Shown here piece after piece: positions 21,334-32,648 of a DNA stretch of 62,000 nucleotides. Every line of letters starts with the position of its first letter. Position 1 is the stretch's first letter. Source of the stretch: Adiantum capillus-veneris (taxonomy: Eukaryota; Streptophyta; Polypodiopsida; Polypodiales; Pteridaceae); contig CM043958.1 of NCBI GenBank assembly GCA_014529385.2, positions 139,006,398 to 139,068,397 of the forward strand, in the 5' to 3' direction. The position numbers and the translations under genes were made by a program. The notes beneath the pieces are model-generated. The model was given only the letters and a program-made list of their open reading frames with translations, was not told where the DNA came from and did not search any database.

Positions 21334-24300
21334 CTACTCATAAGGCGTGAGAGAATGGTAGGTTTTGGTGTCAAGATCATAGAGTGTACGCCTGCCCTTA
21401 CTCAGTCTGGTTCTGGCCAACTTATGACAATGCGAAGCAGTATGGATCCATCCTTCTAGAAGAGGCTGATTAGTTTTGACTCGAGCTTCGAAAAGAATCT
21501 CAGCCATCTCCCTGTACTGTGGTGCTAGACCCGGCTTTGCTGCAATGTCTTTTTCAGGCAATTTGGAAGATTCGATCGTAAGTTGTAGCAACTGATTAGT
21601 AATTCTGGTCAATCCTTTGACTTGAATCTTCCACTGGCCCATACACAGTTGAATCCTATGTAGCTCCTCTTTCATTGTCTGAATGTCATTGATTTAGAGG
21701 GCATCATTGAGCAACGTCTACCAAGTCTTCCATTCTACAGTTGACCGCTCATTCCAATCCTGAAGCTCATCAGTAATTTTGAAGTATGTGAGACGATCAA
21801 CTTGTTCTTGATGTTGAGGATACAACGATGGAAAGAATCTTGGGAGCTCGATTTCTCTTGCTGGAACATCATACAAGAGAACTGGAGAATCAGACACAAA
21901 TTCTAAGAAATTGAGAACAGCCTGGTTCTCCTGCTGCATCATCTTTTTGGTGACTCTCACTAGTTGGAACAGTGTTCGGAGAGCAGTTGCTTGTGCTCCT
22001 ACTGACATTCGCGTTTGAGGTCCTCTGCTAGTGGCTGTCTGGTCCTCAAGAATGGATTTGACTCTCTGATCCAAAACACCACTGGTAGCTTGCATTTGTA
22101 CCAAAACTTCCTTGAGTTGTACCCTAACATCCTTCATACAACAGTAAGTTGGTTTGTTACCTAGCAGAAGTTCTAGTTCCAGAGCTAGGGAACGACAATC
22201 TGCAGTAGACTGCCTTTGCCAGTGTGGGTTTACCACTCTCTCATCTTCATTGAGTATCCATTCACGAACTCGTTCTAGCAGCTTGAATGTACTAGGATGT
22301 GCAGGTAGTCGACAAGCTTCTTTATCATGGAAAGCTGCTGATTTCCAATGTTCTACCATTGCCTTGGCTCCCACATATAGTCTTTGAAATCTTTCCAAGT
22401 CAGTCCAGAGAGTATCATCCTCTAAATACTGTCTGGTGATAGAGGCATGTTGATGTCTCAGTTGTCTATTCAGGGTAATGAGTTGCAGTGAATACTGATG
22501 ATCAGCAACTGGTCCCTCATCCTGTACTTTCATTTTCCCTTTAGCATCTCTGCTGAGATGGGACTGATTAGTTGGCTGATTCCCAGTGTTACTGGGCTGC
22601 TGCTCTTCAGTCTGCTGATTACCCAACTGGTGATCTTTGTCCTGTCCTTCTCGCTGGTCCTCATTCTGGTCTGGCTGGTCTGGCTGTGAGACTGGTCTCC
22701 TTCGTTTGGCCCTGTCCCACCAGTACCAGGTCCTGGAGGTGGAGATGGTGGTGGGCCATCATCATCATCCTTTGTATGCCCAGCTTCTTGATCATCCTCC
22801 TCCTGATCAGCTTCGTCTTCTTCATCCTCATCCGGGGAAGTCTGCTGCTCAATATAATCCATTATAGCTTGGTTCATCAGAGCATTATTGAACTCACCCA
22901 CCTTGTCTTACAAATCACTCTCCATACTTTCCATTAAGGACTTTAAATTTTCTAAGTTGAAAACAGCATTGCCTGAGGGATTTAAAATTTGAGACAAGCT
23001 ATTGTAGATGTATCTTTCAGTCAGCGAAGCCTTCAGAGCTGTATGGTGCAATAGCAGCTTTCTGAATTCCGCCCGCTTCATCCTGAGCATTGTTTCAGCT
23101 CGCTCAGCAGCTCTCAGTGCTTCATTCCTTTGACTTTTGATGATCATGATTTCAGACTCAGCCTTAGCTATCTTTTTGTTTAACAACTCATGAGTCCTTT
23201 CTGATTGAGCTTCCAGTACCCTGTGTTGTATGTTCTGCACTTCTAGGGCTTTTTGGAGCGTTGCAATCTGATGCTGTGCTTCTACCAAGTCAGCTTTGAG
23301 CTTTTTGACTTCTTCTTCTGATCCAGCAGCCTCCACCAATTGTCCCATGCAGCTGACAATGGTATTCCAAGAAGACTGTATAAGGACTGAAAATTTGTCT
23401 TTGACCGTGGTTGGATCAGAATCAACAGGTTCATATATTGCCACTGGAGCCACGTAGGGTAAAGTTGCATAATCAGCTTTGCTGAGCAGAAGAAGCCCTC
23501 TCAATTTCTGAGTCTGCATTTGCTGCAACTTATCTTGTTTTACCAGTTACAGTGGATTACCAGTATCTGTAGGAACTCCACCAGGCCAATCTGAGAATGC
23601 TGGACCTTTCCCTTTGTCCAGTTGACTCGTGCCTTTGTCCCCTGACTGGTCTGTTATCTTCTCAACAGTGACTGGTTTGACATAATCTTTCCCAGACCCA
23701 GTAGCAACTGTACTTTTCACAACTGACTGGTCAAGCACAGTCTTCTGAGCAGATTGCTGCTCAGTCTGACTCACTTCAGCTTTCTCAGTGCTTACTGCCT
23801 TGACCTGGCTTTCTATTTTTTTCAAAAATTCACTGCTTTTAGTCAGTGTAATTTTTGGCTTCTTTGAACTGCCAGCTTCATCTGCAGTTGCTTTCCTTTT
23901 CAGGTCAATGGAAACGGTTTGACTATCCGTTTCCTCATCATCTGAGGCTGGTTCAATTCTCTTTGGTTCAGAAATTGGCTTCTCACTCCAAGCCTGCTTT
24001 ACCTGCTCATTAACATCTGCAGCAGTAGCCCAATACAGGAATTGCCAAACATACCATGGCTTGAAAACAGTTTGAGATTTTAGCTTGACAGTCTGCTGGA
24101 GTACATTATGCGAGAGAATTTGACAAAGGTTGATATGGACTTGTGGATCCAGAATCTGGCCAACAGCATAGCAAACAATTTTTCGGATACATACGTTGGG
24201 TTGTTCTTAAGGCTTACTGCTTCAGCTACAAACCTGTAAGCAGCGAAGGCTTCCAGTCCTGCTCTACTATAACTCCTTGAGCACTGGCCTTGCGCTTTCG

Positions 24301-24939
24301 TCTAGCCGTTTCATCCTCCTTTAGAGCGATACTTATTTGTTGCGCAGTTGCCACAGAAGGTTTGGGCTCATTGGGCATCCGGAATGCAAATGCAATGGCT
24401 TCTGGTGTCACTGACACCTTCCTACTATTCACCATAGCACTGCCACTTTCAGCATCAAAGGAATCAAGAACTTGCTTGATGATATCTGAATCAAAAGCAA
24501 TCCTTGTAGCTTGCAACACAACTCGAAGATCCCATAGTTGTAGCAGAGTCATTGCTTGATCAGTATATACATAACGCTGGATTTTACTGTATGGGAGAAC
24601 ATGAAGGCTTGCCTTTGCCTCAACAACTATAGCCTGGGTTTCCTCAAGAGTCTCCTGCATCTTCTCTGAGCGTTTCTTTCTACCCATACACTGTGAGGTC
24701 GATGATGATGAAACAAGCGAAAGAGAAGATGACTCACTTGTCGCGTCGAAGCCGTTTTCTGGTGTCGCTGGCAAGACTATCTGACTGTCAACTGTCTCGT
24801 CAGAGGTCGAAGTTTGCGGCTGTATTGAAGAAACCTCAGAGCTCGGCGATGGCGAATGGTTGACAGGAGGAAAGCGTCGCGCACGGGATTTATGAGCAAA
24901 AATGCAAACTCGCCTGATTGTTATACGTGTTCGCGCCAT
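21334..24939 (-). pseudogene. G1 extra coding region between integrase and 3' LTR (env position)
   Basis: At least four consecutive pieces on the gag-pol strand look like one or two decayed proteins totalling roughly 1,100 residues. Piece 1 (24939-24226) starts MARTRITIRR. It has a Ser/Pro-rich segment and a block with VSVTPEAIAFAFRMP, which loosely recalls plant retrotransposon proteins with a VxxSPEAIN motif. Piece 2 (about 24000-22908) is charged and then a heptad-like coiled coil rich in A, E, K, L (about 23330-23060). Piece 3 (22901-22640) is acidic and proline-rich (PPPSPPPGPGTGG). Piece 4 (about 22640-21334) is helical and Glu/Gln-rich. I see no signal peptide or clear membrane segment, so calling it an envelope protein is not supported. 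Confidence 0.6.
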
Positions 24940-25170
24940 AAAAGCTCCACCACTCGCCGCTCCTAGACTTGTGTGCATCGTTGTTGTCGTGGCAGACATG
25001 CATTGGACAAGACTGCGACCCATCCTTGTAATAATTACCATTGGCGTGCCGTTGGGTGCTTAAAAATTGGAAAGTGTGTCCATAATGGTACTGAACTGAT
25101 TTCCAGTCTGGCTCGACCATACTGGTAATGATTCTAAGGTCAGCCTGATCTGGTCGTTCTAGTACCGGTT

Positions 25171-26598
25171 CTAAAGCTGGAACTGGTTGCACATGAAAAA
25201 GTCCAAAAATGTATGATTCCTGTATCTCTTTATTAGCAACCTCCAGTTCCTTAGTACCTTGTTCCGACCCTGTTTCTCTGGTCTCTGAATAATAAAGCTT
25301 GATCTTGCTCCATTATATACTCCCGGCAACATCAGTCTAGATAAATCTTTCAATCTGATTGTGCCATTGGAGAAGACCCAATCTACCTCAAAAGGTCCTG
25401 CCCAGGCAATCTTCAAGTTCAGCTTCTTTGGACCCAGTTTAGACTGATATAGAAGCGCTAAATCTCCTTTCTGGAATACTCGAACTTTAATTCGGCGATC
25501 GTGCCAGTGCTTTCTTCGTTGTTGAACAATTTCTTGTTCCAATATAGCCCTTTGCCTGAGTTCATCTAATTGAATCAGTTCATCCAGTCTTTTCTTAAGA
25601 TTATGGTTGAAGTCTAATCCATACTTCACAGCCATTCTCAGATTGGGAATTACAAACTCCATAGGAACCACAACTTCAGTACCATACACCATTCTCAATG
25701 GTGTCATTCCAGTAGTTACCTTATAAGCTGTCCTATAAGCCCATAGAGCAGTCTGAAGTTTCAAATCCCACTGTTCTGGTTTCTTTTGCACCACCTTAGT
25801 GAGAATAGTCTTTATTGTCTTATTGCTACTTTCAGCCTGTCCATTGTATCTCGGATAGTAAGGAGTAGATTTCCGATGCTTGACGGAAAGCATATCCAAT
25901 AGTATTTTCATAGTGTCATTGATAAAATGTGTTCCTTGATCGGTCACAATCTCTACTGGACATCCATATCGGCAGACAATATTCTCAAACAGAAACCTTG
26001 CAGTTGACTTGGCTGTGTTATCAGGAAGAGCCTTAGCTTCAACCCACTTGGTAACATAACAAGTAGCTATCACTATGTACTTGTTCTTCCTGGGAGTCAT
26101 CTTTTAAAAAGGTCCCATAAAATCCAATCCCCATTTCATGAATACTCCCAATGGTTGTATTGGCATTAAGGGAGTCATATCTGCAGCTGTTGGTCGGCCC
26201 ATTCTTTGGCATATGTCACAAGTTTTACAAAAACTTCTGACATCAGCAATCAGTGTTTTCCACCACAGACCAGCTTGCAGAATCTTCTTGTAGGTTACTT
26301 CGTTGGAAAAGTGTCCACCAGACTCACCATTATGCGCTTATGAAATCACTTGCATTCTTCCTTCCATAGGGACACATCGTCGAAGTATACCATCCACACC
26401 CATTCGATGAAGTAATCCTCCTATGATGGTAAATTTCAGACTTTTTATGATCAAAGCTTTCTTCTGATTCTGCTTCCAATCCTCTGGAAAAGCACCTTGG
26501 GAAAGGAATTGATAAATATCATACCATTCAGGATCCACTGATTCTTCTGCCTTTAACTAAAATAAATCAGCATCCACTGGCTCATCTCTCAAGGGTGA
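25171..26598 (-). pseudogene. G1 integrase
   Basis: The integrase inserts the cDNA into the genome. In the same frame as RT/RNase H, a linker (FPEDWKQNQKKALIIKSL) leads to an HHCC zinc-binding region (HNGESGGHFSN...CKTCDICQRMGRP, about 26335-26210). The DDE core has GLDFMGPF, then IVTDQGTHF and NGQAESSNKT with the catalytic D, D and E. The C-terminal part (KGDLALLY, WAGPFEVD) is the usual gypsy GPF/Y-like region. In-frame stops lie near 26600, 26559, 26338 and 26103, with no frameshift. The frame ends just upstream of the extra coding region. Confidence 0.88.
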
Positions 26599-29475
26599 TT
26601 ATGAATATCCTTCTGTACTCCTTGAAAGAAAATCAGCTCCACAGTGGTTTCGGCCAGGCTTATGGAAAATTCTGAATTCAAATTCCATAAGGAACATCAT
26701 CCATCTTATCAGCCTGCCTTGAATAATGACTTTGTTAATCAGAAACGGAAGAGCTTGATGATCCACATAAAAATGGAATAACTTTCCCAACAGGTGATGC
26801 CTGAACTTCGTGGCGCTAAAAACCATTCTGAGGGCCTCTCTTTCAGTAGTCGTATAGCCTTGTTCAGCCTGACTGAATCTGCGACTAGCAACATAGACCA
26901 GATAGTATGTTCTGCCATCTGGCTGAGCTAATATTTCCCCCATTGCCAATACTGAAGCATCCACATGTACGTGAAAAATAATATCCCAATTCGGCTGCCT
27001 AAGGACTGCTTTACTGGTAATGGATTTTTTCAAATTCTGGAAACTCTCATCACACTCAGCAGTCCAGTTGAACTTACTAGTCTTTTTTGTAACCTCATAT
27101 AGTGGTACTGCTTGACAAGCAAACTTGTATACAAATCTTCTATAGAAATTCACATAACCCAAGAAAGAACTCAACTCTAAAGCAGTTCTAGGTGCTTTAG
27201 CTTGCTGGACACACTGTATTTTGTCATTGGCCATCTCTATTCCATTGCGGGAAACCACATGTCCCAATAGCTGTCCCTTCCATACTAGAAAAACAGATTT
27301 GAATGGATTCAAACAAATCCTCTTCTCCTGATAACGTTTAAAAACCATCTCTAGGAATAGAAGGTGATGTTCCTCATCTGAATATACCGTGAAGTCATCC
27401 ATGAAAATGGCGAGGAACTGATGAAGAAATTCATTAAACATCTCCATCATACACCGCTGAAAAGTAGCTGGTGCATTGCACAGGCCAAAAGGCATCACCA
27501 GATACATGAAAGCTCCCCACTCAGTGATGAAAGTGGTTTTAGCTCTATCTTTAGGAGTGATCTGTAACTCGTTATAGCCGCTATAACCATCCATGAAGCT
27601 ATACATCTCATATCCTACGATCTCATCAAGCAACATGTCAGTGAAAGGTAAGGGAAATGGATCCTTAATAGTCTGGGCATTTAGTTTCCTATAGTCAACA
27701 CAAACTCTTAATTTCCCATTCTTTTTAGGAACGACAACTATGGGAAATAGCCAATCATTGCTTGCTACTTCCGTAATGAACCCAACCTTGAGAAGATTAT
27801 CAATCTCCTCCTTGACCTTCTTTGCATAATTGGGGTTCATCTGGTATCTTTGCAATCTTACTTGCCTAGCATCTGGTTTCAGTGGTATTCGGTGCTGACA
27901 GACTTTAGGATCTACTCCCTTCAAATCTATATGTTCCCAGGCAAACACATCTTTATAGTTCGGGAACATTTTCCGTGCCTTTTCCTTCATTGCCGGGTTG
28001 AGGTGCTTGTTGACCTTGATCATTCTAGGATTTTCCTCTGATCCCAGGTTCCACTCTTCTACTTCCTGATCGTCTGGAAGCAACCAGTTTGGTCTGCCTC
28101 CTTTTCGTTTGGTCAATTCTTCAGCGTAGTCCCAGGATGGTCTATTCATTTCTGAATCATTATTTTGATCCAATGGGTACTCTTCAGAACATACTGGTTT
28201 CTCTACTATACCAGTATTAGCTGGTTCCTCCATCCTTCCAGTTAGCTGAACTGTTCTTTCCCCTGCATTGACTTCGATAAACTGATCAGGGAATTGTCTC
28301 TTCTGCTTGTCAGCCTGCTCTTTGTTCATCAAGACTGCATTCAAGTCGATTTCTGCCAAAGGGAATATATTCATAGCCCCCAGCATTCGCTCAATTTTCT
28401 TGGCTCTGTACTTCTGACACAACTCCTTTGGCCTCAGTTCCTTTTTCCATCTCTTGGTGTTGTTGGTCTGGATTTGGATTCTGCCATTGGCTCCTTCTAT
28501 GGTCAAAGTTTGGTTTGCATAGTCATGAACAACATGTGTTGTTCTTAACCATGGGCGCCCTAGTAGCATTCCATATGCTCCCTGCACATCTAGGACTAGG
28601 AAACTGGTTTTGAATTTCTCCCTCCCAACTCTTATCTGCATGTTTTCAATCATACCCGTCGCCTGTACGACTCTATGATCTGCCATTTTTACTTTGAATG
28701 GTGTTGGTTTCATATTAGTGATACCCATTCTTTGTTGAAGATGGGTTCCCATTATGTTGACTCCTGCCCCTCCATCCAGCATGACTCTTAAGAGAGGTTC
28801 CCACTGCTTCATGACCTTGTAGTCTACCTGAATAAGTGGAACTTCATCATCCCGGACAGCCGTCAGGTCCACTGCTCTGGCCTCTGCTTCAGTCTTCTTG
28901 CGCTGTCTGATAAAGTTGGCCACTTCAGGCAAGTTCTTTCTTATATCCTCCAGCTCTACTGTCAGCTTCTGGATTCTATCACAAATTTTCACCTGAATTT
29001 CTTCTCGCTCTTGGTCAGACTGATTGTCAGAGCTTGAAGAGCTGGTATCTTCACACTACCACTCTTCTTTTGCAGTGCTTCTACTCTTTCCATCCACTCT
29101 TCTTTTGCAGTGCTTCTATTCTTTTGCAGTGCTTCTACTCTTTCCATCCACTCCCATTTCATCAGCTAGTCCATGTACCATAGCCAGCATGGTCTCTGTC
29201 ATGGCCGGTACTAACTGATCTTTATCCGTCGATTGGGCTGGTATCCTCTGAATGACTCTAGCTTCGGAACTTTTCGGCTGCTCTGGCAGCTTCTTAGCTA
29301 AATCCTCCGTGATTTTAGCTGCTAGTTCCCGGTGTTCTTGCCACTCATCTACCACCTTTTCTTTACTTTTGGCCTTCCAAACTTCCCTTTGTTGAGCCCA
29401 CTTGCTGCTGTTAGGATTGACTGGTACTTCTGAAATGTCTGGAATTTCTTCAATGATCCTTGCTCCTGGTAACCA
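26599..29475 (-). pseudogene. G1 protease-reverse transcriptase-RNase H
   Basis: The long open stretch (28992-26599, 797 codons) carries a retropepsin-like domain with LDGGAGVNIMG (about residue 73). It also carries the RT (VCVDYRKLNAQ; FMDGYSGYNE; MPFGLCNAPATFQR; catalytic FMDDFTVYS near residue 530) and RNase H (HVDAS near 678; TTTEREALRMVF; YVDHQAL; ADFLSRS at the end). The same frame is recognisable upstream to about 29475 (IIEEIPDISEVP) but contains stops near 29116 and 29060, close to a local duplication of about 33 bp. This frame is +1 relative to gag. The protease has D-G-G where D-S/T-G is usual. Confidence 0.9.
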
Positions 29476-31018
29476 CCCTGACTGGGACTGGGACTGGCTC
29501 TGGTGCCTTAGCCTCAGTAGCAGTCATTACCGGTGCATCTGGACATTGGGCTGCAAAATGACCATACTTCCCACAAGTATAGCAATTCATGCTCCTGTTC
29601 TGGAAGTTGCCTCTTCCTCTTCCTCTGCCCATTCCTGGTTGGTATCTGCCACGTCCTTGACCAGTACCACTGGTACCTGGTCTCTCCTCTTGAGCTACTT
29701 TGACTGGTTCTACCTTCACTGGTTCAGTGTAGGCAACCACTGACAGATCCTTTCCTTTCTTAAAATGGTGAATTCTGATGCCACAATTATTCCATAGGTG
29801 ACCAAAGGCCTTGCACTAGGTACATTGTGGACATTCAATGGAGATGTGGTCCTTGGATTTGCATTTTAAACACCAAGTCTCCATCTTTCGGACCGGTTGT
29901 CTTGTGTGACTAATTTCTGCAATCTGCCTAGCCATCTCTTCAATTTTCTTAGTCCATGATCCCTTCTTTGATTTCTCCTTTGTTCGTTCATTGGAGCTGC
30001 TCTCGGAGGTACTGGACATTTCACTGGAATCATAAGTTTTAGTAGCAGAGCTACTGCTACTACTGGTCCTTCGCTTCTTGTGGCTCTTCTCCTTCTTAGC
30101 CTGCTGTTCCAGCTTTAATGCTCTTTGGACCAGATCATTGAATTTTTTTGTAGGGGCTGCTACTTCTTGTTCCCTAAGCTTCTTGCTTATGAACCCATTC
30201 AGAAACCATGCCCTCAATCTCTTCTCAGACGGCAGTTCTTGCAACTGCCTGGTTAGCTCTTTTATCTTTTCTACATAGGTGCGGACTGACAAATTCCTCT
30301 GTTTGATCTTATCTAATTCACTCAGAATATCCTCGTCCCCTCGATTGTCAGAATATTCCAACCTAAAGGCCTTAGGCAATTTGTTATATGATCTCAGCTG
30401 GCATGCAGGGTAATGGTAATACCATTTCCTCGCAGCTGCCTCCTTCAAGGTTTGTGGAAAATATTCCCCCCAATCATCTTCATCAATGTTTTTTAGTTCA
30501 TCATACTGCTCGAAAGCTTGTATGTGAACATCTGGATCAGCCTTTTTCCCTCCTTTGAATATTGGAAAGGAAATCTTCAGAGAAGTTGTGTAATCATTTC
30601 GATTACTACTGATCCCACCACTTCTCTTCTTGGCTTCAGAATGACGCTTGGGAGCCTTCTTGCAATTGTCAGTGTCAGCATCCCAATCAATCTCTGTCTC
30701 TGTCTCAGTATTAGTGTCTTCCCTGTTTTGTCTGCTAGAAGTACGGTGACTTCCCTTACTACCCTTGGTATGCTCCTCTCTCTGGCGAGACTGAGAACTC
30801 TTGGAACTCTTTGCCTTTCGTGCTTCCCGTCCTGCCCGTCGGCGACGAGAATGACTAGAGTGCTGTGAGTCATGCGCCTCATCATCCTGACTATGCTCCT
30901 CCTGAGCCTCAGTATCAGTCATTTTCTCTTGCTTGGGGTCAGACTCTCTTCCTGACTCCTCAGGAATGGGGTCCACACGAATGGTAGATTTTCGGCCACG
31001 ATTGGATTTTGGTGCCAT
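29450..31018 (-). pseudogene. G1 gag with three zinc knuckles and one in-frame TAG
   Basis: The first ATG (31018) starts MAPKSNRGRKST. An acidic then Ser/Arg/Lys-rich segment (about 30930-30700) precedes a retrotransposon gag core (about 30570-30150; ADPDVHIQAFEQ, LRAWFLNGF). Then come three CCHC knuckles: CLKCKSKDHISIEC, CT*CKAFGHLWNNC and CYTCGKYGHFAAQC. The star is a TAG at 29818-29816 in the middle knuckle, and the frame stays open on both sides. A Gly/Arg-rich linker (GRGRGRGNF) lies before the third knuckle. Gag binds and packages element RNA in virus-like particles. Confidence 0.85.
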
Positions 31019-31081
31019 TTCTGAAAACTTCAACTGGGAGAAGAGTCTTTTAGTGTCTTTTAGTGAACGAGCTTCAGCTCG

Positions 31082-31099
31082 AGCCACCGTGATCGCCAA
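31082..31099 (-). other. Candidate primer-binding site of G1
   Basis: Three bases after the LTR terminus (ATTCCA) the minus strand reads TGGCGATCACGGTGGC. Its position and TGG start fit a tRNA 3' end complement, but it is not the initiator Met type used by A and G2. I cannot name the tRNA without a search. Confidence 0.5.
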
Positions 31100-31101
31100 A
31101 A

Positions 31102-31582
31102 TGGAATTGGAGCTGATCTCTTGAGACAGATAATTCCAATGTTGAAAGATTTCAGCTACTAGTGTGGGAAGATTTCAGATAGCAGACTGGACAGGAATCA
31201 GAGACTAGACTGAAATGTGGATACTGAAATAAGAATCAGACTTATGTAATGGAAATAAGGTTCAGATTCAAATTCAGATTCAGAAGACTGGACGAGAAGT
31301 AAGTACAACTGAAATATATGCCATGTTGGGATTACAGATCAAGATTACAGCGAATATGATTACAGAGAGAAAGTACAGCCGACAATACTGCCAATGATGT
31401 TCAAGTACAATTATAGCCAAAGCGCTAACCCAAGTGATAACAGTTGCCAACCCGATAACAATGTAATGGGCCCTATTTATACACTTCGGGTTTACTGTAG
31501 TAATTACTCTAATAATTACTAAGTAATTCGCTGCTCATGTTCTAAGAGATGTTCCCACATAGTGACTATCCAGCCGTCTACA
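31102..31582 (-). repeat. 5' LTR of G1 (481 bp)
   Basis: It is a near copy of 20416-20885 with the same ends. A TATAAATAG box on the minus strand (31481-31473) marks the probable promoter. It adjoins H sequence at 31583, the same junction as at 61818/61819. Confidence 0.88.
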
Positions 31583-32648
31583 GACTCTCATCTTTGGCTT
31601 CCCTAACTCGTTTCCACAAGTGGTTTGGACAATCTTCTTCGATTATGGGCACTTCGTCCCATCCTTCCTCACTATCATAACTATCAGCTTAGGTGATTGT
31701 GTGTCATGGTTCTCTAAAGTTTCCAACTCTCCCTTCTCTTTCATTTTTTCTCTAATGATCTTAGTTGCAAGTTTTGCTAGTTTCCCTATGATTTTCAACT
31801 GAGGTTTCTATTTTTCTAGCATGGGTTACGTGATTTTCACCAAGTTTTTGTATGCTTCTAATTTAGCTCCTTCCATATCCAGTGCTAGATAATTTTTCCA
31901 TTTGGTTTCTAATGTTTGATCGGCTTTCAATACAGCTTGGAAAGCTTCTAAGGTCGCGTTGATTGGTCTGTAAGTTTTATCGACCAGTATCGATCCTGCC
32001 AATTTTGGTCTAGGTTCCTTATAGTCTGACGACAAGCTATGCATCTTTTTCTCTACCTCCTTCCGTATCTTTTCTTTGACCCCCTTTCATAATTTCTATC
32101 TCTTGAGTTCGTACGATTTGTGTTGTTCCCCTTGGCTTGTGCTCTAGTCATTACTTGACCTGGAATTGTGGGTTCTCCTTCTAATGAACTATTGGGCACT
32201 ACTTGAACTATGTTTATGGCAGTTTTCCCTTTGTTTGCTGGATTCCTAGGGCAGTCTTCAAGAAAATGTCCACCCTTGCGATCACACGCTCTACAATATA
32301 CCTCTATAGGTATTGCATTCTTATCTGGTTCTGGACATTCATTTTTTCAATGATCATCCATCCCGCAATTATGGAAATTTTTGGTTTTTGGTTTGGGTAG
32401 TAGTTTGATCATTGGTGGTCTAGCTCGTTGGTTTGCAATGAAGCATACAGATGTTGTGTCCGTAGGTGTTTGGTACATTAGTTCTACAGAGACCGATGTC
32501 GTTTGACTATTGATTTCACCTCTCATTCCCTACGTGCTTTCATCCTTTCTAGCTTTCCAACTATTCCATTTGCTCTTGGTTTTTTTACCAGGTGTGTAAT
32601 GGAATATGGCTATAACATCGATTGTAGAAAAAAATGAAATTATAATAA
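31583..32648 (-). repeat. Fragment of retroelement H (duplicate of 51848-51912 plus 60817-61818)
   Basis: Its reverse complement matches 60820-61818 almost base for base. Beyond the A-run at 32580-32586 it continues as a match to 51848-51906, skipping the G2 insertion. It therefore preserves the site without G2. It includes the H zinc-knuckle region in decayed form. Similarity stops abruptly at about 32648, where copia-2 resumes. Confidence 0.9.

Larger units (their letters stand above)
20416..31582 (-). mobile_element. G1: full-length Ty3/gypsy element with an extra 3' coding region
   Basis: The element is 11.2 kb and lies on the minus strand. It consists of a 5' LTR (31582-31102), a primer-binding site, gag, protease-RT-RNase H-integrase, a 3.6 kb extra coding region, a polypurine tract and a 3' LTR (20885-20416). 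LTRs begin TGTAGAC and end ATTCCA. Stops and frameshifts inactivate it. The flanking 5-mers (CTTAC left, GACTC right) differ, so there is no target-site duplication. The left flank is copia-2; the right flank is a fragment of element H. Confidence 0.85.

Noticed and set aside
21334-24939. Viral envelope gene
   Set aside because: The position fits, but no signal peptide, membrane anchor or fusion-type motif is visible; coiled coil and acidic regions alone do not support it.
32203-32400. Plus-strand open frame, and its mirror at 61001-61198
   Set aside because: It is the opposite-strand shadow of the H zinc-knuckle region.
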